Part shown: one piece after another, positions 17,297-25,645 of the stretch
Layout: each line of letters starts with the position of its first letter
Position numbering within the stretch: the first letter of the stretch is position 1
NCBI GenBank assembly: GCA_030431455.1
Contig: JAUIJE010000001.1
Span: forward strand, 62,001-126,000
From: a bacterium
GTDB taxonomy: Bacteria > Myxococcota > UBA727 > JAUIJE01
Direction: 5' to 3'
DNA: 64,000 nt
Translations under genes and position numbers: made by a program
Notes under the pieces: model-generated
Database searches by the model: none
Seen by the model: only the letters and a program-made list of their open reading frames with translations
Told to the model about the DNA's origin: nothing

Positions 17297-19297
17297 TCAG
17301 CTGTGGGGTGCGCCTTTTTCCCACAGCCGCGCGAACTCCTCGATGAAGCGGTGGGCGAGGTCGGGCTGGTTGCGGAACAAGAACCGGTCTTCGGTGTGTT
17401 TTTCGATGGAGCTGGAGGACATGTTCGCGCTGCCGTTGAATACATCGTCGCCGACCACGCCGAACTTCTCGTGCATGACCTTGGATTTGATGATGCGGAA
17501 ATCGACGTCGAACCCTTGGTCCTTCAGCTCCTGGAGTTTGTTGATCGCGCCGGCGTTGTAGCTTTTGTAGATCACCACCCGGAGCTTGACCCCGCGGCCC
17601 ACCGCGCGCTCAATCTCTTTCCATTCGTCGGAATTGGTGGATAGCCCGTACATCGAGAGCCGGAAGGTGTCCCCCGACCGGGCCCGGCGCAGCATGTCGG
17701 TCACCGGCGCGGCCATGGTGCGCGACATCGCCTCCATGTCGTCGCGGTGCTCCGGAATGTAATTGCCATCGGCCTCCACCGGTTCGGTCTCGGTGTTGTC
17801 CGATTTCGGCACCAGGATCGTGCCCTGGTGGTCGGCGGACCAGCCGGTGCTGGCGGCGGCCGCGCCGGGCTCGCGGGCGCTGTAGGTCGCGACCACGCTC
17901 TCGGCGTGGAAGGTCTCGCGGATGCGGTCCAATGTGCCTTGGCCGATGCCGCTGATGTCGTCGAGCTCGTCGAGCGACTCGTAGGCGCCGTGGGTGTCCC
18001 GGCGGGCCACGATGCGCTGGGACTGGGCCTTGGAAAAGCCCGCCCGGTCGAGCTCGGTGGCGGTGGCGGTGTTGATGGACAGTCCGCCGGCGCCGAAGTC
18101 GAGGTTCTCTTTGAGCTGTTCGAGGTCCCAGGTCGATGACGAGGCGAGGTCGGGGACCCGCGCGAGCAGCTCGGTCCAGCTGTCGAACCGCCCGAAGTCG
18201 CGCAGCTCCTTGAGGATCTTGTTGGTCTTGGTCTTGCCCACCAGGGCTTGGATCTGGGCGACGTCGTCATCTTTGAAGGAGTTGATGTCGAACGCGCCGT
18301 TGACCGTGGCCGGGGCGTAGGGGACGTCGGCGAAGTCGTCGCCCTGGGGCGTCGACCCCAGGGGGGTGTAGGTCTGACCATGGGCCTCGTAGAGTTCTTT
18401 GTAGAGGCGGTCCTTTTCGCGCCGGGCCTCGCCGTACATCAACGCTGCATTGTCATTGTTCCAGAACGCTTCGAACTCTTTTTCGTAGCCCTTCATGATC
18501 GGTCGGTTGTCCGGGTCTTTCCGATCGAGGAGCATCAGGTTTTCGTAGTTGGACTTCATCGCGCTCTTCGACCAGTTGAAGCTGCCGAAGGCCATCTTCT
18601 CGGGGCGCCCGTCGATGAGGGTGACGAACCCTTTGTGGTGGTTCAGCCCTTTGGTGTGGCCGTGGGAAAACACCGGCCGGTTCTGGGTGCTGCTCCAGAT
18701 GTAGGGGTCGTCCTTTTTGAACTTGATCTGCAGGTTGGTCAGGCCCTTCTCCCGGGCGATCTTGGCCAGGCGCGGGGGTTGCCGCGAGCCCGAGGTCGCG
18801 AGCTGGCTCCAATCGGTGAGCAGCCGGAACGTGACATTGGGGTGGGCCTCGGCCAGGGCCACGATGTCGTCGGCCAGCTCCTTGTCGGTGAACGCGAACA
18901 ACATCATGTTGACGTCGACCGCGCGACCGTTGGCCTTCTTGATGGTGTCGTTGATCTGGCCCATGATCTTGCCCCGGAAGCGGGTCAAGGCCGCGCCCTC
19001 CGAGGTGAAGATCGCTTCGGTGGACTGCACCTGTTCGGCCCGCAGCGCCGCGACCCGGGTCTCGACCAGAGACTTGATCTGGGTGGCCGCGGCCTCGTCG
19101 ATGGGGCCGCCGGTGGGCAGCACGGTGTCGAAGGCGTCCCGCAACGCCACCGCTTCAAACTCGTCGAGCACGCGGTCGCCGTCGACGCGGGTCAAGGTCT
19201 CGATCGCCTCGTCGAGCAGGGCTTGGGCCTTTTTGTCCTGGGCTTGCCCCAGGGGGGCGAGATGAGCTTGGGCTTGGGGCAGGATCTTGATTTTCAT
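17297..19297 (-). CDS. Phospholipase D-like protein with central helix-hairpin-helix domain
   Basis: The protein has 666 aa with no signal peptide. Two PLD half-sites are visible: one around residues 220-240 (GLNHHKGF, then FGSFNWSKSAM) and one near the C-terminus (MHEKFGVVGDDVFNGSANMS). Such HxK-GS(x)N pairs form one active site in the PLD superfamily. Between them is a ComEA-like helix-hairpin-helix region (LSINTATATELDRAG, YESLDELDDISGIGQGTLDR), a DNA-binding motif. The N-terminal region has an EF-hand-like stretch (VDGDRVLDEFEAVAL). The combination suggests a nuclease or a DNA-tethered phosphodiesterase rather than a lipid enzyme, but this is inference. It is transcribed alone and followed by a strong terminator. 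Confidence 0.75.
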   Translation of the reverse strand: MKIKILPQAQAHLAPLGQAQDKKAQALLDEAIETLTRVDGDRVLDEFEAVALRDAFDTVLPTGGPIDEAAATQIKSLVETRVAALRAEQVQSTEAIFTSEGAALTRFRGKIMGQINDTIKKANGRAVDVNMMLFAFTDKELADDIVALAEAHPNVTFRLLTDWSQLATSGSRQPPRLAKIAREKGLTNLQIKFKKDDPYIWSSTQNRPVFSHGHTKGLNHHKGFVTLIDGRPEKMAFGSFNWSKSAMKSNYENLMLLDRKDPDNRPIMKGYEKEFEAFWNNDNAALMYGEARREKDRLYKELYEAHGQTYTPLGSTPQGDDFADVPYAPATVNGAFDINSFKDDDVAQIQALVGKTKTNKILKELRDFGRFDSWTELLARVPDLASSSTWDLEQLKENLDFGAGGLSINTATATELDRAGFSKAQSQRIVARRDTHGAYESLDELDDISGIGQGTLDRIRETFHAESVVATYSAREPGAAAASTGWSADHQGTILVPKSDNTETEPVEADGNYIPEHRDDMEAMSRTMAAPVTDMLRRARSGDTFRLSMYGLSTNSDEWKEIERAVGRGVKLRVVIYKSYNAGAINKLQELKDQGFDVDFRIIKSKVMHEKFGVVGDDVFNGSANMSSSSIEKHTEDRFLFRNQPDLAHRFIEEFARLWEKGAPHS

Positions 19298-19336
19298 GCC
19301 CTCCTATAGCCTGCGGGACCACATTTTGGCGCGCCC

Positions 19337-19355
19337 CCACTTATCCCCTAAGTGG
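19337..19355. promoter_or_regulatory. Perfect inverted repeat between divergent genes
   Basis: CCACTTA (19337-19343) and TAAGTGG (19349-19355) are perfect inverted copies around TCCCC. The site lies between the divergent PLD-like and amidohydrolase genes, next to an AT-rich stretch (GGATTATTATCTTG) rare in this window. It could be an operator serving both promoters; the binding protein is unknown. Confidence 0.4.
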
Positions 19356-19429
19356 CGGATTATTATCTTGAATTCGCCCTGGTCACCGGCGCCCTGACCC
19401 CCCGCGGCCAGAGGGGTACAACCCCCGAC

Positions 19430-20389
19430 ATGCCCGTCACCGCTTCGCCCGCCGACGACCCGCCCTGCGCCCCGTGCCTGGCCACCACCGCGCCGATTCT
19501 GGCCCACAAGCTGCCCGCGCTCGACGACGAGGAGGGCGACGCGCTGCCCTCGGGGTTGGCCGCGCTCGACGTGGTCGACGCCCACGTGCACCTGTTCGCC
19601 CCCGGCCTGTTCGAAGCGATCTGGCGTTGGTTTGACACCTACGGCTGGCCCATCCGCTACCGCCTCTACGCCGACGAGGTGCTCGCGTTTTTGCGCGCCC
19701 GGGGCGTGGCCCGGATGGTGGGCCTGCACTACGCGCACAAGCCGGGCATCGCCCGGACCATGAACCGTTTTATGGCCGATCTCATGGCCGGCCACCCGGC
19801 GCTCTCGGCCACGGCCACGGTGTTTCCGGGGGAGGAGGGCGCGCGGGCGATCATCGAAGAAGGCCTCGACCTGGGCCTGCGTGGGGTCAAACTACATTGT
19901 CATGTGCAGTGTATGTCCCCCGACGACGACCGGCTCGACGCCGTCTACGGGCCCTGCCAGGAGCGGGGGGTGCCGGTGATCATCCACGCCGGGCGTGAAC
20001 CCAAGAGCCCCGCCTACGCGTGTGACCCCCACGCGCTGTGTTCGGCGGATCGCACCGGCAACGTGCTGCGTCGCTATCCCCAGTTGAAGCTGGTGGTGCC
20101 GCACCTCGGCGCGGACGAGTTCGCCCCTTATGTGCGGTTGCTGGGCGAACACGAAAACCTCTGGCTCGACACCACCATGATGGTGGCCGGCTACTTCCCC
20201 ACCCCCGACCAGCTCGACACCGTGCGGGCCAACCCCGGCCGCATCCTCTACGGCACCGACTTCCCCAACTTGCCCTACGCCTGGGATCGCGAGGCCCGCC
20301 GCTTGGCCGACGCGGGGCTCGACGACGAGGGGCTCCGCCAGGTGTTCGTGGAGAACGCCGCGGGGCTGTTTTTTCCCCCCCCGGCCTAA
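19430..20389 (+). CDS. Amidohydrolase-2 family metal-dependent hydrolase
   Basis: The ATG at 19430 gives 319 aa; the frame continues upstream to 19352, but that part has no family similarity. The TIM-barrel amidohydrolase motifs are in order: DAHVHLF (first strand metal ligands), GVKLHCHVQ, VIIHAG, and ILYGTDFP with the catalytic Asp. Members include decarboxylases and lactonases acting on aromatic or sugar acids. The substrate cannot be assigned. A Cys-rich N-terminus (DPPCAPCLATTAP) is unusual for the family. The stop overlaps the convergent LMF gene by 4 nt. Confidence 0.82.
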   Translation: MPVTASPADDPPCAPCLATTAPILAHKLPALDDEEGDALPSGLAALDVVDAHVHLFAPGLFEAIWRWFDTYGWPIRYRLYADEVLAFLRARGVARMVGLHYAHKPGIARTMNRFMADLMAGHPALSATATVFPGEEGARAIIEEGLDLGLRGVKLHCHVQCMSPDDDRLDAVYGPCQERGVPVIIHAGREPKSPAYACDPHALCSADRTGNVLRRYPQLKLVVPHLGADEFAPYVRLLGEHENLWLDTTMMVAGYFPTPDQLDTVRANPGRILYGTDFPNLPYAWDREARRLADAGLDDEGLRQVFVENAAGLFFPPPA

Positions 20390-21888
20390 CGCCGCCACAC
20401 CGGCGGCAGGAATGTGCCCGCCGGCTCCCGGGCCCAGACGTGCGGTCCCGCATAGTCAAACGTGTAGTCGTAGAGCACCGCGCGCACCCCGCGCGGCGGC
20501 TGGTCGTCGAAGGGCGAGGTCTCGAACAAGGAGAGCACGGCGTCGTCCTGGTCGAGCAAACGTTGCTGCAGGGTGCGGCAGTAGGGCGCGGGCCGTTGGG
20601 GGTTGAGCGCGGCGAACCAGAGTTGCCAGTCCAGGCGTGGCTGGTGGGGGGCGACCACCGTCGGCCAGCGGTCGGGGTCACCCGGCTTGTGGGGGAGTTC
20701 GTACGGGGCCCAGGTCTCCCCGTCGAGGGTGGCCTGGTACACGATCTCGAGGCGCCGGGTGGTCATGCGCACAAACAGGCCATAGCCGTTGACCAGGCGC
20801 AGCGGGCTGGCCGCCTCGTCGAGGGCGTGCAGGGGGGAGGGCAGCTTGTCATCGAGGCCCACCGCGGCGGCGAGCGCGACGCCCTGGAGCAGCAGCCACG
20901 GGCCGAGCAGCAACCCGAACGCCACCACCCGCCACGCGGGCAGCGCCCGGTGGGGGGCATAGCGGGCTTGCCGAATGTGAAGGGAAACTGTGCCAAGGCA
21001 GGCGCGCAGGTGCGCGTCGTCGAGACACGCGAGGCAAAGCACGAGGGTGAGCAGGTTGAAGAAGGCAAAGTTGCCGGTGGCGGCGATGCCGACCTGGTGG
21101 ACCACGATCAACCAGGCCCCGCAAAGGCGCGCCCGGCGCGGGCCGAACAGGAGGAGCGGGGCGAACACCTGCAGTCCCAATGTGAGTGCAGTGCCCGCGG
21201 CGAGCACGGGGTGGGGCAGGGCGTCAAACAGGCTCGAGAGCGGATTGGGCAAAGGTTGGGTGAAGAAATGAAAGTCGAGCGCGGTGAGCTCGCGCCAGGT
21301 GCCGTCGTCGCCCAGCCACTTCTTGATCCCCGACGAGAACACGAGCTTGGCGAGGACGACGCGGAGGGCCAACAGACCGAGAGGACGGGGCCCGGCGGGG
21401 GCCTGGCGGAGGGTGAGGGGATGGAGGAACACCGCGGCGAAGCCGCATTCGATGAGGAGCAGGTCCCATTGAAAGCCGGTGAAGGGCAGACCGGCGGAAA
21501 AGAGCGAGAGGTAGAGCACGGCGAGGAGCAAAAACAGCGGCGGGCGGAGCCGGCCCAAGAGGGCGAGCGCGGCGACGAGGATGGTGGCGGCGCAGAGCCA
21601 TTTGGCTGTGCCCACGTCGGGCGAGAGCCACATCAGGCCGGGCAGACGCCAGGCCGCGTCCTCCCCGAGCCGGGTGGCGTAGAGGGCAAAACGTTCGTGT
21701 ACGGGGGAGAGCCCGGTGGGGCCGATGAGGCCGTCGAGCTGGGGCCAGAGCGAAAGCGCGGCGATGGCGAAGCACGCGCACAGCCCCGTGGCCACCGCGG
21801 CCCCGGTGAGACGCAGGGGCGGTGCCGGGCTGGACGCGGCCGCGAGGCGGCGGTACAGGCGATGGGCCAATGAGGTTGAATCGGACAT
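20386..21888 (-). CDS. Lipase maturation factor (LMF) family membrane protein
   Basis: From the ATG at 21888 the protein has 500 aa; the frame extends to 21927. Many hydrophobic helices fill the first two thirds. Family hallmarks are GFQWDLLLIECGF and SGIKKWLGDDGTWRELTALD with FFTQPLPNPLS. In animals LMF1/2 help fold lipases in the ER; bacterial members are integral membrane proteins of unknown role. The C-terminal soluble part ends in YDYTFDYAGPHVWAREPAG, also typical. It lies divergent from the cysteine desulfurase gene, with only about 10 bp between the chosen starts. Confidence 0.8.
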   Translation of the reverse strand: MSDSTSLAHRLYRRLAAASSPAPPLRLTGAAVATGLCACFAIAALSLWPQLDGLIGPTGLSPVHERFALYATRLGEDAAWRLPGLMWLSPDVGTAKWLCAATILVAALALLGRLRPPLFLLLAVLYLSLFSAGLPFTGFQWDLLLIECGFAAVFLHPLTLRQAPAGPRPLGLLALRVVLAKLVFSSGIKKWLGDDGTWRELTALDFHFFTQPLPNPLSSLFDALPHPVLAAGTALTLGLQVFAPLLLFGPRRARLCGAWLIVVHQVGIAATGNFAFFNLLTLVLCLACLDDAHLRACLGTVSLHIRQARYAPHRALPAWRVVAFGLLLGPWLLLQGVALAAAVGLDDKLPSPLHALDEAASPLRLVNGYGLFVRMTTRRLEIVYQATLDGETWAPYELPHKPGDPDRWPTVVAPHQPRLDWQLWFAALNPQRPAPYCRTLQQRLLDQDDAVLSLFETSPFDDQPPRGVRAVLYDYTFDYAGPHVWAREPAGTFLPPVWRR

Positions 21889-21898
21889 CGGAGGACCC

Positions 21899-23041
21899 GT
21901 GGGCGAGCCCATCATAGCGCTGGACATGAACGCGACGACCCCCGTCGACCCCGCGGTGCGGGACGCGATGCTGCCCTACCTCAGCGAGGCCTGGGGCAAC
22001 CCCTCGAGCGCCCACGCCCTGGGCCCGGCGCCCAAAGCCGGGGTGAAAAAAGCGCGCGAACAGCTCGCGGCCCTGCTCGGGGCAGACCCGCACGAGATCG
22101 TGTTCACCTCGGGGGGCACCGAGGGCGACAACTGGGCCATCATCGGCGTGCAGGACCATTGCGCGCTGCACACCCCCGCGCGGCGCACGATTGTGGTGAG
22201 CGCGGTCGAGCACCCCGCGGTCATGGCCCCCGCGCGCCATCTCGAACGCTTGGGCCGGGCCGAGGTGCGGGTCATTCCCGTGGGCGAGGACGGGCGCGCC
22301 GACGTCAAGGCCGCGGGCGGGTTGCTCGACGAGACCGTGAGCGTGGTGAGCGTGATGCACGCCAACAACGAGACCGGCGTGCTCCAGCCGGTCAAAGAGA
22401 TCGCGAAGCTCGCCCACGACGTGGGCGCGGTGATGCACACCGACGCCGCCCAGTCCCTCGGCAAGGTCCCGGTGGACGTCAACGACCTCGGCGTCGACCT
22501 GCTCACCGTGGCCGGTCACAAGCTCTACGCGCCCAAGGGCATTGGCGCGCTCTACGTGCGCGCGGGGACGGGCATCGTCTCCTACCTGCACGGCGGGGGA
22601 CAAGAACAGGGCCGGCGCGCAGGGACAGAAAACGTGCCCTACGTGGTCGGGCTCGGCCAGGCCGCCGCGTTGGCCCAAGCGGCGCTCTCCCGGCGCGAGG
22701 CCCTCGCGGGGCTGCGGGACCGGTTGCAGCAAAAACTGCGCGAAGGGCTCGGCGACCGGCTGGTGGTGCTCGGCCATCCCGCACACCGCCTGCCCAACAC
22801 CCTCTCCTGTTGCGTGCGGGGCACGACGGGGGCGGCCCTGCTGGGGGCCTGCCCCGCGGTGTGCGCGTCGACGGGGTCGGCTTGTCACGATGGGAGCGTG
22901 GCGCTGTCCGCGGTGCTGGCCGCGATGGGCGTGACCCCCGACGTGGGGCAGGGGGCCCTGCGCATCTCGCTCGGCCGGCACACCACCCGCGACGAGGTGG
23001 ACCGGGCCGCGGCGATGCTGCTCGCGGCGGCCCAGGGCTGA
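21899..23041 (+). CDS. Cysteine desulfurase (NifS/IscS family)
   Basis: The protein has 380 aa. The GTG at 21899 is chosen because GGAGGA lies 3 nt upstream and the N-terminus then starts just before the conserved LDMNATTPVDP. Desulfurases take sulfur from L-cysteine with PLP, forming a persulfide used for Fe-S clusters and tRNA thiolation. The Schiff-base Lys is in VAGHKLYAPKGIGALYV. The reactive Cys is in ASTGSACHDG, the group I pattern. The usual H or Y in LDHNATTP is M here. No IscU or regulator is adjacent; a membrane protein gene follows 2 nt later, so its role may be general. Confidence 0.88.
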   Translation: MGEPIIALDMNATTPVDPAVRDAMLPYLSEAWGNPSSAHALGPAPKAGVKKAREQLAALLGADPHEIVFTSGGTEGDNWAIIGVQDHCALHTPARRTIVVSAVEHPAVMAPARHLERLGRAEVRVIPVGEDGRADVKAAGGLLDETVSVVSVMHANNETGVLQPVKEIAKLAHDVGAVMHTDAAQSLGKVPVDVNDLGVDLLTVAGHKLYAPKGIGALYVRAGTGIVSYLHGGGQEQGRRAGTENVPYVVGLGQAAALAQAALSRREALAGLRDRLQQKLREGLGDRLVVLGHPAHRLPNTLSCCVRGTTGAALLGACPAVCASTGSACHDGSVALSAVLAAMGVTPDVGQGALRISLGRHTTRDEVDRAAAMLLAAAQG

Positions 23042-23043
23042 CC

Positions 23044-23790
23044 ATGCGGATGGGCGCGGCGATCCAAAAGGTGTTCGTGTGGCTCAGCCCCCACGACACC
23101 CTGGGGGCGTCCAGCCTTCCATTGACATTGTTGGTGCGGCCTTGGCCGGTGTTTGCCCTCGGCCTGCTCGCGGTCAACGACCACGTGCTCAAAGGCGCAG
23201 GCCTGCTCCCGACCTGGCTCACGGGCAAGCTCAGTGACTTTGCCGGCTTGCTTTATTTTCCGCTCCTGCTCGTGACCCTGCTGAACATGGCCGGCTTTGT
23301 CGTCGGCAAACGCCGGGTGTCGTTCGCGTCCGCGCACCGTGTGCACCTGACCGTGGCCTGTGTGATCACGGGGCTGTTCTTCACCGGGGTGCAGCTGCTC
23401 GAGCCGGTGGCGCAGTTTTACGCCGACAGCAGCTCGTTTTTGATGTTCTGGAAAAGCCGCGCCCAAGTCACGGTGACCATGGACCCCACCGACATTGTGG
23501 CGCTGTTGAGCCTGCCGCTGGCGTGGCTGCTCGGCGAGCGCGAGATCATCTTCATCCCCCCCGGACGGCTGGCGCGCATGCGGGCCTTGGCCGAGAAAAT
23601 CGGTCCAGCGGCATTGCCCCAAGACCCGGTGGCGCTGGCCCGTGCCCTCGATGCCGCCGACCTGCGCAAGAAGCTGCGGGACGACAATGAAGCGCGCTTC
23701 GACCGGGTCCTGGTCGCCTTTCGCGAGGGCCTGCCCGACGAGGACATCGACGCGCGGGTGGACATCTACCGCCGCGGGCTTGAAGCCTAG
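23044..23790 (+). CDS. Membrane protein of unknown function
   Basis: The protein has 248 aa from the ATG at 23044, 2 nt after the desulfurase stop. It has four likely membrane helices, including PVFALGLLAVNDHVLKGAG, SDFAGLLYFPLLLVTLLNMAGF and VHLTVACVITGLFFTGV. A conserved-looking core is NDHVLKGAG...LTGKLSDFAGL, which I recall from uncharacterised myxobacterial proteins but cannot name. The last about 70 residues are soluble, charged and helical. It is co-transcribed with the desulfurase, but a functional link is not shown. Confidence 0.65.
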   Translation: MRMGAAIQKVFVWLSPHDTLGASSLPLTLLVRPWPVFALGLLAVNDHVLKGAGLLPTWLTGKLSDFAGLLYFPLLLVTLLNMAGFVVGKRRVSFASAHRVHLTVACVITGLFFTGVQLLEPVAQFYADSSSFLMFWKSRAQVTVTMDPTDIVALLSLPLAWLLGEREIIFIPPGRLARMRALAEKIGPAALPQDPVALARALDAADLRKKLRDDNEARFDRVLVAFREGLPDEDIDARVDIYRRGLEA

Positions 23791-23827
23791 GGTGGGCCCG
23801 GCGGATCCGTGACCGGGGCACGGCCCG

Positions 23828-23857
23828 ACCGTTCAGGCCGGGGGCGCGACCGTTCGG
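23828..23857 (+). promoter_or_regulatory. LytTR-type tandem direct repeat (candidate operator)
   Basis: ACCGTTCAG (23828-23836) and ACCGTTCGG (23849-23857) are 9-bp direct repeats separated by 12 bp. Both fit the published LytTR-family half-site pattern [TA][AC][CA]GTTN[AG][TG], and 12-13 bp is the known spacer. The site lies about 60 bp upstream of the operon whose last gene (25642-26373) is a LytTR regulator. A TTGACG at 23864 could be a -35 element just downstream. Autoregulation is inferred. Confidence 0.65.
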
Positions 23858-23918
23858 GTGGTCTTTGACGGGAGGCGGAACCGAGCGTGGGCATGCTGTG
23901 TTCATCAGGAGATGACCC

Positions 23919-24056
23919 ATGCCACAAAACCCCAACGCCTCGTTCTTGTTCACCCTCGCCCTCGTGCCCGTCGCGGTTCTGCTCGCGCCGGTGTTGTGGG
24001 TGGCGGCCATCGCGCTCACCGCGTCGGGGGCGGGCCATGCTGAAGCGGGGATTTGA
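23919..24056 (+). CDS. Small single-pass membrane protein (45 aa)
   Basis: A 45-codon frame begins at the ATG 23919, with AGGAG 8 nt upstream, the best ribosome site in this stretch. The product is a short polar start (MPQNPNASFLF) and one hydrophobic helix (TLALVPVAVLLAPVLWVAAIALTA in two parts), then a short tail. It overlaps the first 20 nt of the sugar transferase gene, which suggests coupling. Small proteins like this often stabilise or regulate a membrane partner; here the partner could be the transferase or the LytS-like kinase. No family is known to me. Confidence 0.55.
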   Translation: MPQNPNASFLFTLALVPVAVLLAPVLWVAAIALTASGAGHAEAGI

Positions 24057-24609
24057 CCTCGCCGTGGTCGTGCTCGCCCTGCCGTTGTGGGGCCCGTTGC
24101 TCCTGGTGCTGATCGGCATCGTGTGGGCGCTCGACGGGCGCCCGGTGTTCTTCGTCCAGCGACGGCTGGGCGCGCACGGTCGGCCGTTCTCCGTGCTCAA
24201 GCTGCGCACCATGACCTGCGAAGAGGAGGTGGCCGCGCGTACCGTGTCGCGGGCGGGCCGGCTCTTTCGCGGGCGGGGGCTCGACGAGTTCCCGCAGCTT
24301 TTGTGTGTGCTGCGCGGGGACATGTCGTTGGTGGGGCCGCGGCCGCTCACCGCCGCCGATCACGCGCGGCTCTCGTCGACGCACGCGGGCTTTGGCGCGC
24401 GTTTGGCCCTCAAGCCGGGCATGACCGGGTTGTCCCAGATCAGCCACACCCAGAGCGCGGCCGAGACCATGGCGCTCGACGCGCACTACGCCGAGACCCA
24501 GGGTAGGATGCTCGACATCGCCATCATTCTGCGCACGGTGTGGATCCATGTCGTCGGCAAGCACAAAGCACGCATCTCCGTCGAGCGGGCCCGCGGCCCC
24601 GCCCAGTGA
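24037..24609 (+). CDS. Bacterial sugar transferase (initiating glycosyl-phosphate transferase)
   Basis: The protein has 190 aa, the size of the soluble catalytic unit of this family. These enzymes transfer a sugar-1-phosphate to undecaprenyl phosphate to start exopolysaccharide or O-antigen synthesis. Motifs seen are KRGFDLAVVVLALPLW (membrane re-entrant helix), VFFVQRRLGAHGRPF, KLRTM, DEFPQLLCVLRGDMSLVGPRP, and LKPGMTGLSQI. It overlaps the tiny membrane protein upstream and ends 1 nt before the LytS-like kinase start. Regulation by the downstream two-component pair is likely from context. Confidence 0.9.
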   Translation: MLKRGFDLAVVVLALPLWGPLLLVLIGIVWALDGRPVFFVQRRLGAHGRPFSVLKLRTMTCEEEVAARTVSRAGRLFRGRGLDEFPQLLCVLRGDMSLVGPRPLTAADHARLSSTHAGFGARLALKPGMTGLSQISHTQSAAETMALDAHYAETQGRMLDIAIILRTVWIHVVGKHKARISVERARGPAQ

Positions 24610-24610
24610 C

Positions 24611-25645
24611 ATGGTGTCGTTGATCGTTCGCACCCTGCGCGCGCTGGCCTTGCCCAAGCGGGCGATCCCCATCGCCTTGGTCGCCGCCCCCCTCGTCTAT
24701 GCACAGTTTTATTTTGCCCGGGGCAAGCCGCTCCCGGTGCTGATGGCGCTCTTGATGTGCGGCTCGTTCGTCACCGTGGCCCCGGTGAGCTGGCGCGTGC
24801 TCATGCCCATGGGGCGGCCGGTGCGGTGGCCGCTGCTCCGCGTGCTGGTGTACGCCACGATCTGTGTCGCCTGCGTGTACATGGTGGGCGTGCTCGTGCC
24901 CTACGCCGCGGGCAACATTCGCACGTTTTTGACCTTCCCCTGGCAGACCTTGATCATCGACTGTGCGCTGTTCTGGGTCGGGGGCTGGGGCCTCGGCCGC
25001 GACATCGACCTCGAGGAGAGCCTCTTTTTTGAGCGGCGCCGTGCAGAGGCATTGCAGAAGGAAGCCGAGCGGGCCCAGCTGCTCGCGCTGCGGGCCAACC
25101 TCGACCCGCACTTTTTGTTCAACACCTTGAACGCGATCGCCGAGTGGTGCCGCGAGGACGGCGAAGTCGCCGAACGCGCGGTGCTCGAGCTCTCGAAGAT
25201 GTTGCGCACCGTGCTCGAGGGGGTGAAGCGCCCGGTGTGGCCGCTCTCGCGCGAGATCGAACTGTTGCGCACCCTGTTTTCGTTGCACCGCCTGCGCGAC
25301 CCCGACCTGTTCACCCTGGTCGAGGACGTCGAGCCCACCGCCCTCGAGGTCGATGTGCCCCCCATCATCCTCTTGCCCATGGCCGAGAACGCGATGAAAC
25401 ACGGCCCCGCCGCCGGCCACCGCGGCGAGGTGCGCTTGTCGGTGCGCGTCGAGGGGCAGAGCGTGGCCATCGAGATCGAAAACCCCGGGCCCTTCACCGG
25501 CCGGCGCGACGGAGGCGAGGGCATCGGCATGATCGAGCGGCGCGCGGCGCTGTTCGACGAGGAACGGGCGCTGTTCACCATTGACGACACCGGCGCCGGC
25601 CGCACCTTGGCCCGCCTCGTCGTTCCGCAACGAGGGGCCGCATGA
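24611..25645 (+). CDS. LytS/YehU-type sensor histidine kinase
   Basis: From the ATG at 24611 the protein has 344 aa; the upstream ATG at 24548 lies inside the transferase gene and is less likely. Four membrane helices occupy residues about 10-145. A short coiled linker (FFERRRAEALQKEAERAQLLALRA) leads to the His_kinase motif NLDPHFLFNTLNAIAEW, where the His is phosphorylated. The ATPase part has LLPMAENAMKHG and GGEGIGMIERR. Partners of this class are LytTR response regulators, and one follows with a 4-nt overlap. The signal is unknown. Confidence 0.9.
   Translation: MVSLIVRTLRALALPKRAIPIALVAAPLVYAQFYFARGKPLPVLMALLMCGSFVTVAPVSWRVLMPMGRPVRWPLLRVLVYATICVACVYMVGVLVPYAAGNIRTFLTFPWQTLIIDCALFWVGGWGLGRDIDLEESLFFERRRAEALQKEAERAQLLALRANLDPHFLFNTLNAIAEWCREDGEVAERAVLELSKMLRTVLEGVKRPVWPLSREIELLRTLFSLHRLRDPDLFTLVEDVEPTALEVDVPPIILLPMAENAMKHGPAAGHRGEVRLSVRVEGQSVAIEIENPGPFTGRRDGGEGIGMIERRAALFDEERALFTIDDTGAGRTLARLVVPQRGAA

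Noticed and set aside
24548..24610. Earlier ATG for the LytS-like kinase
   Set aside because: It lies within the sugar transferase gene and adds a Ser/Pro-rich stretch; the ATG at 24611 follows the stop directly.
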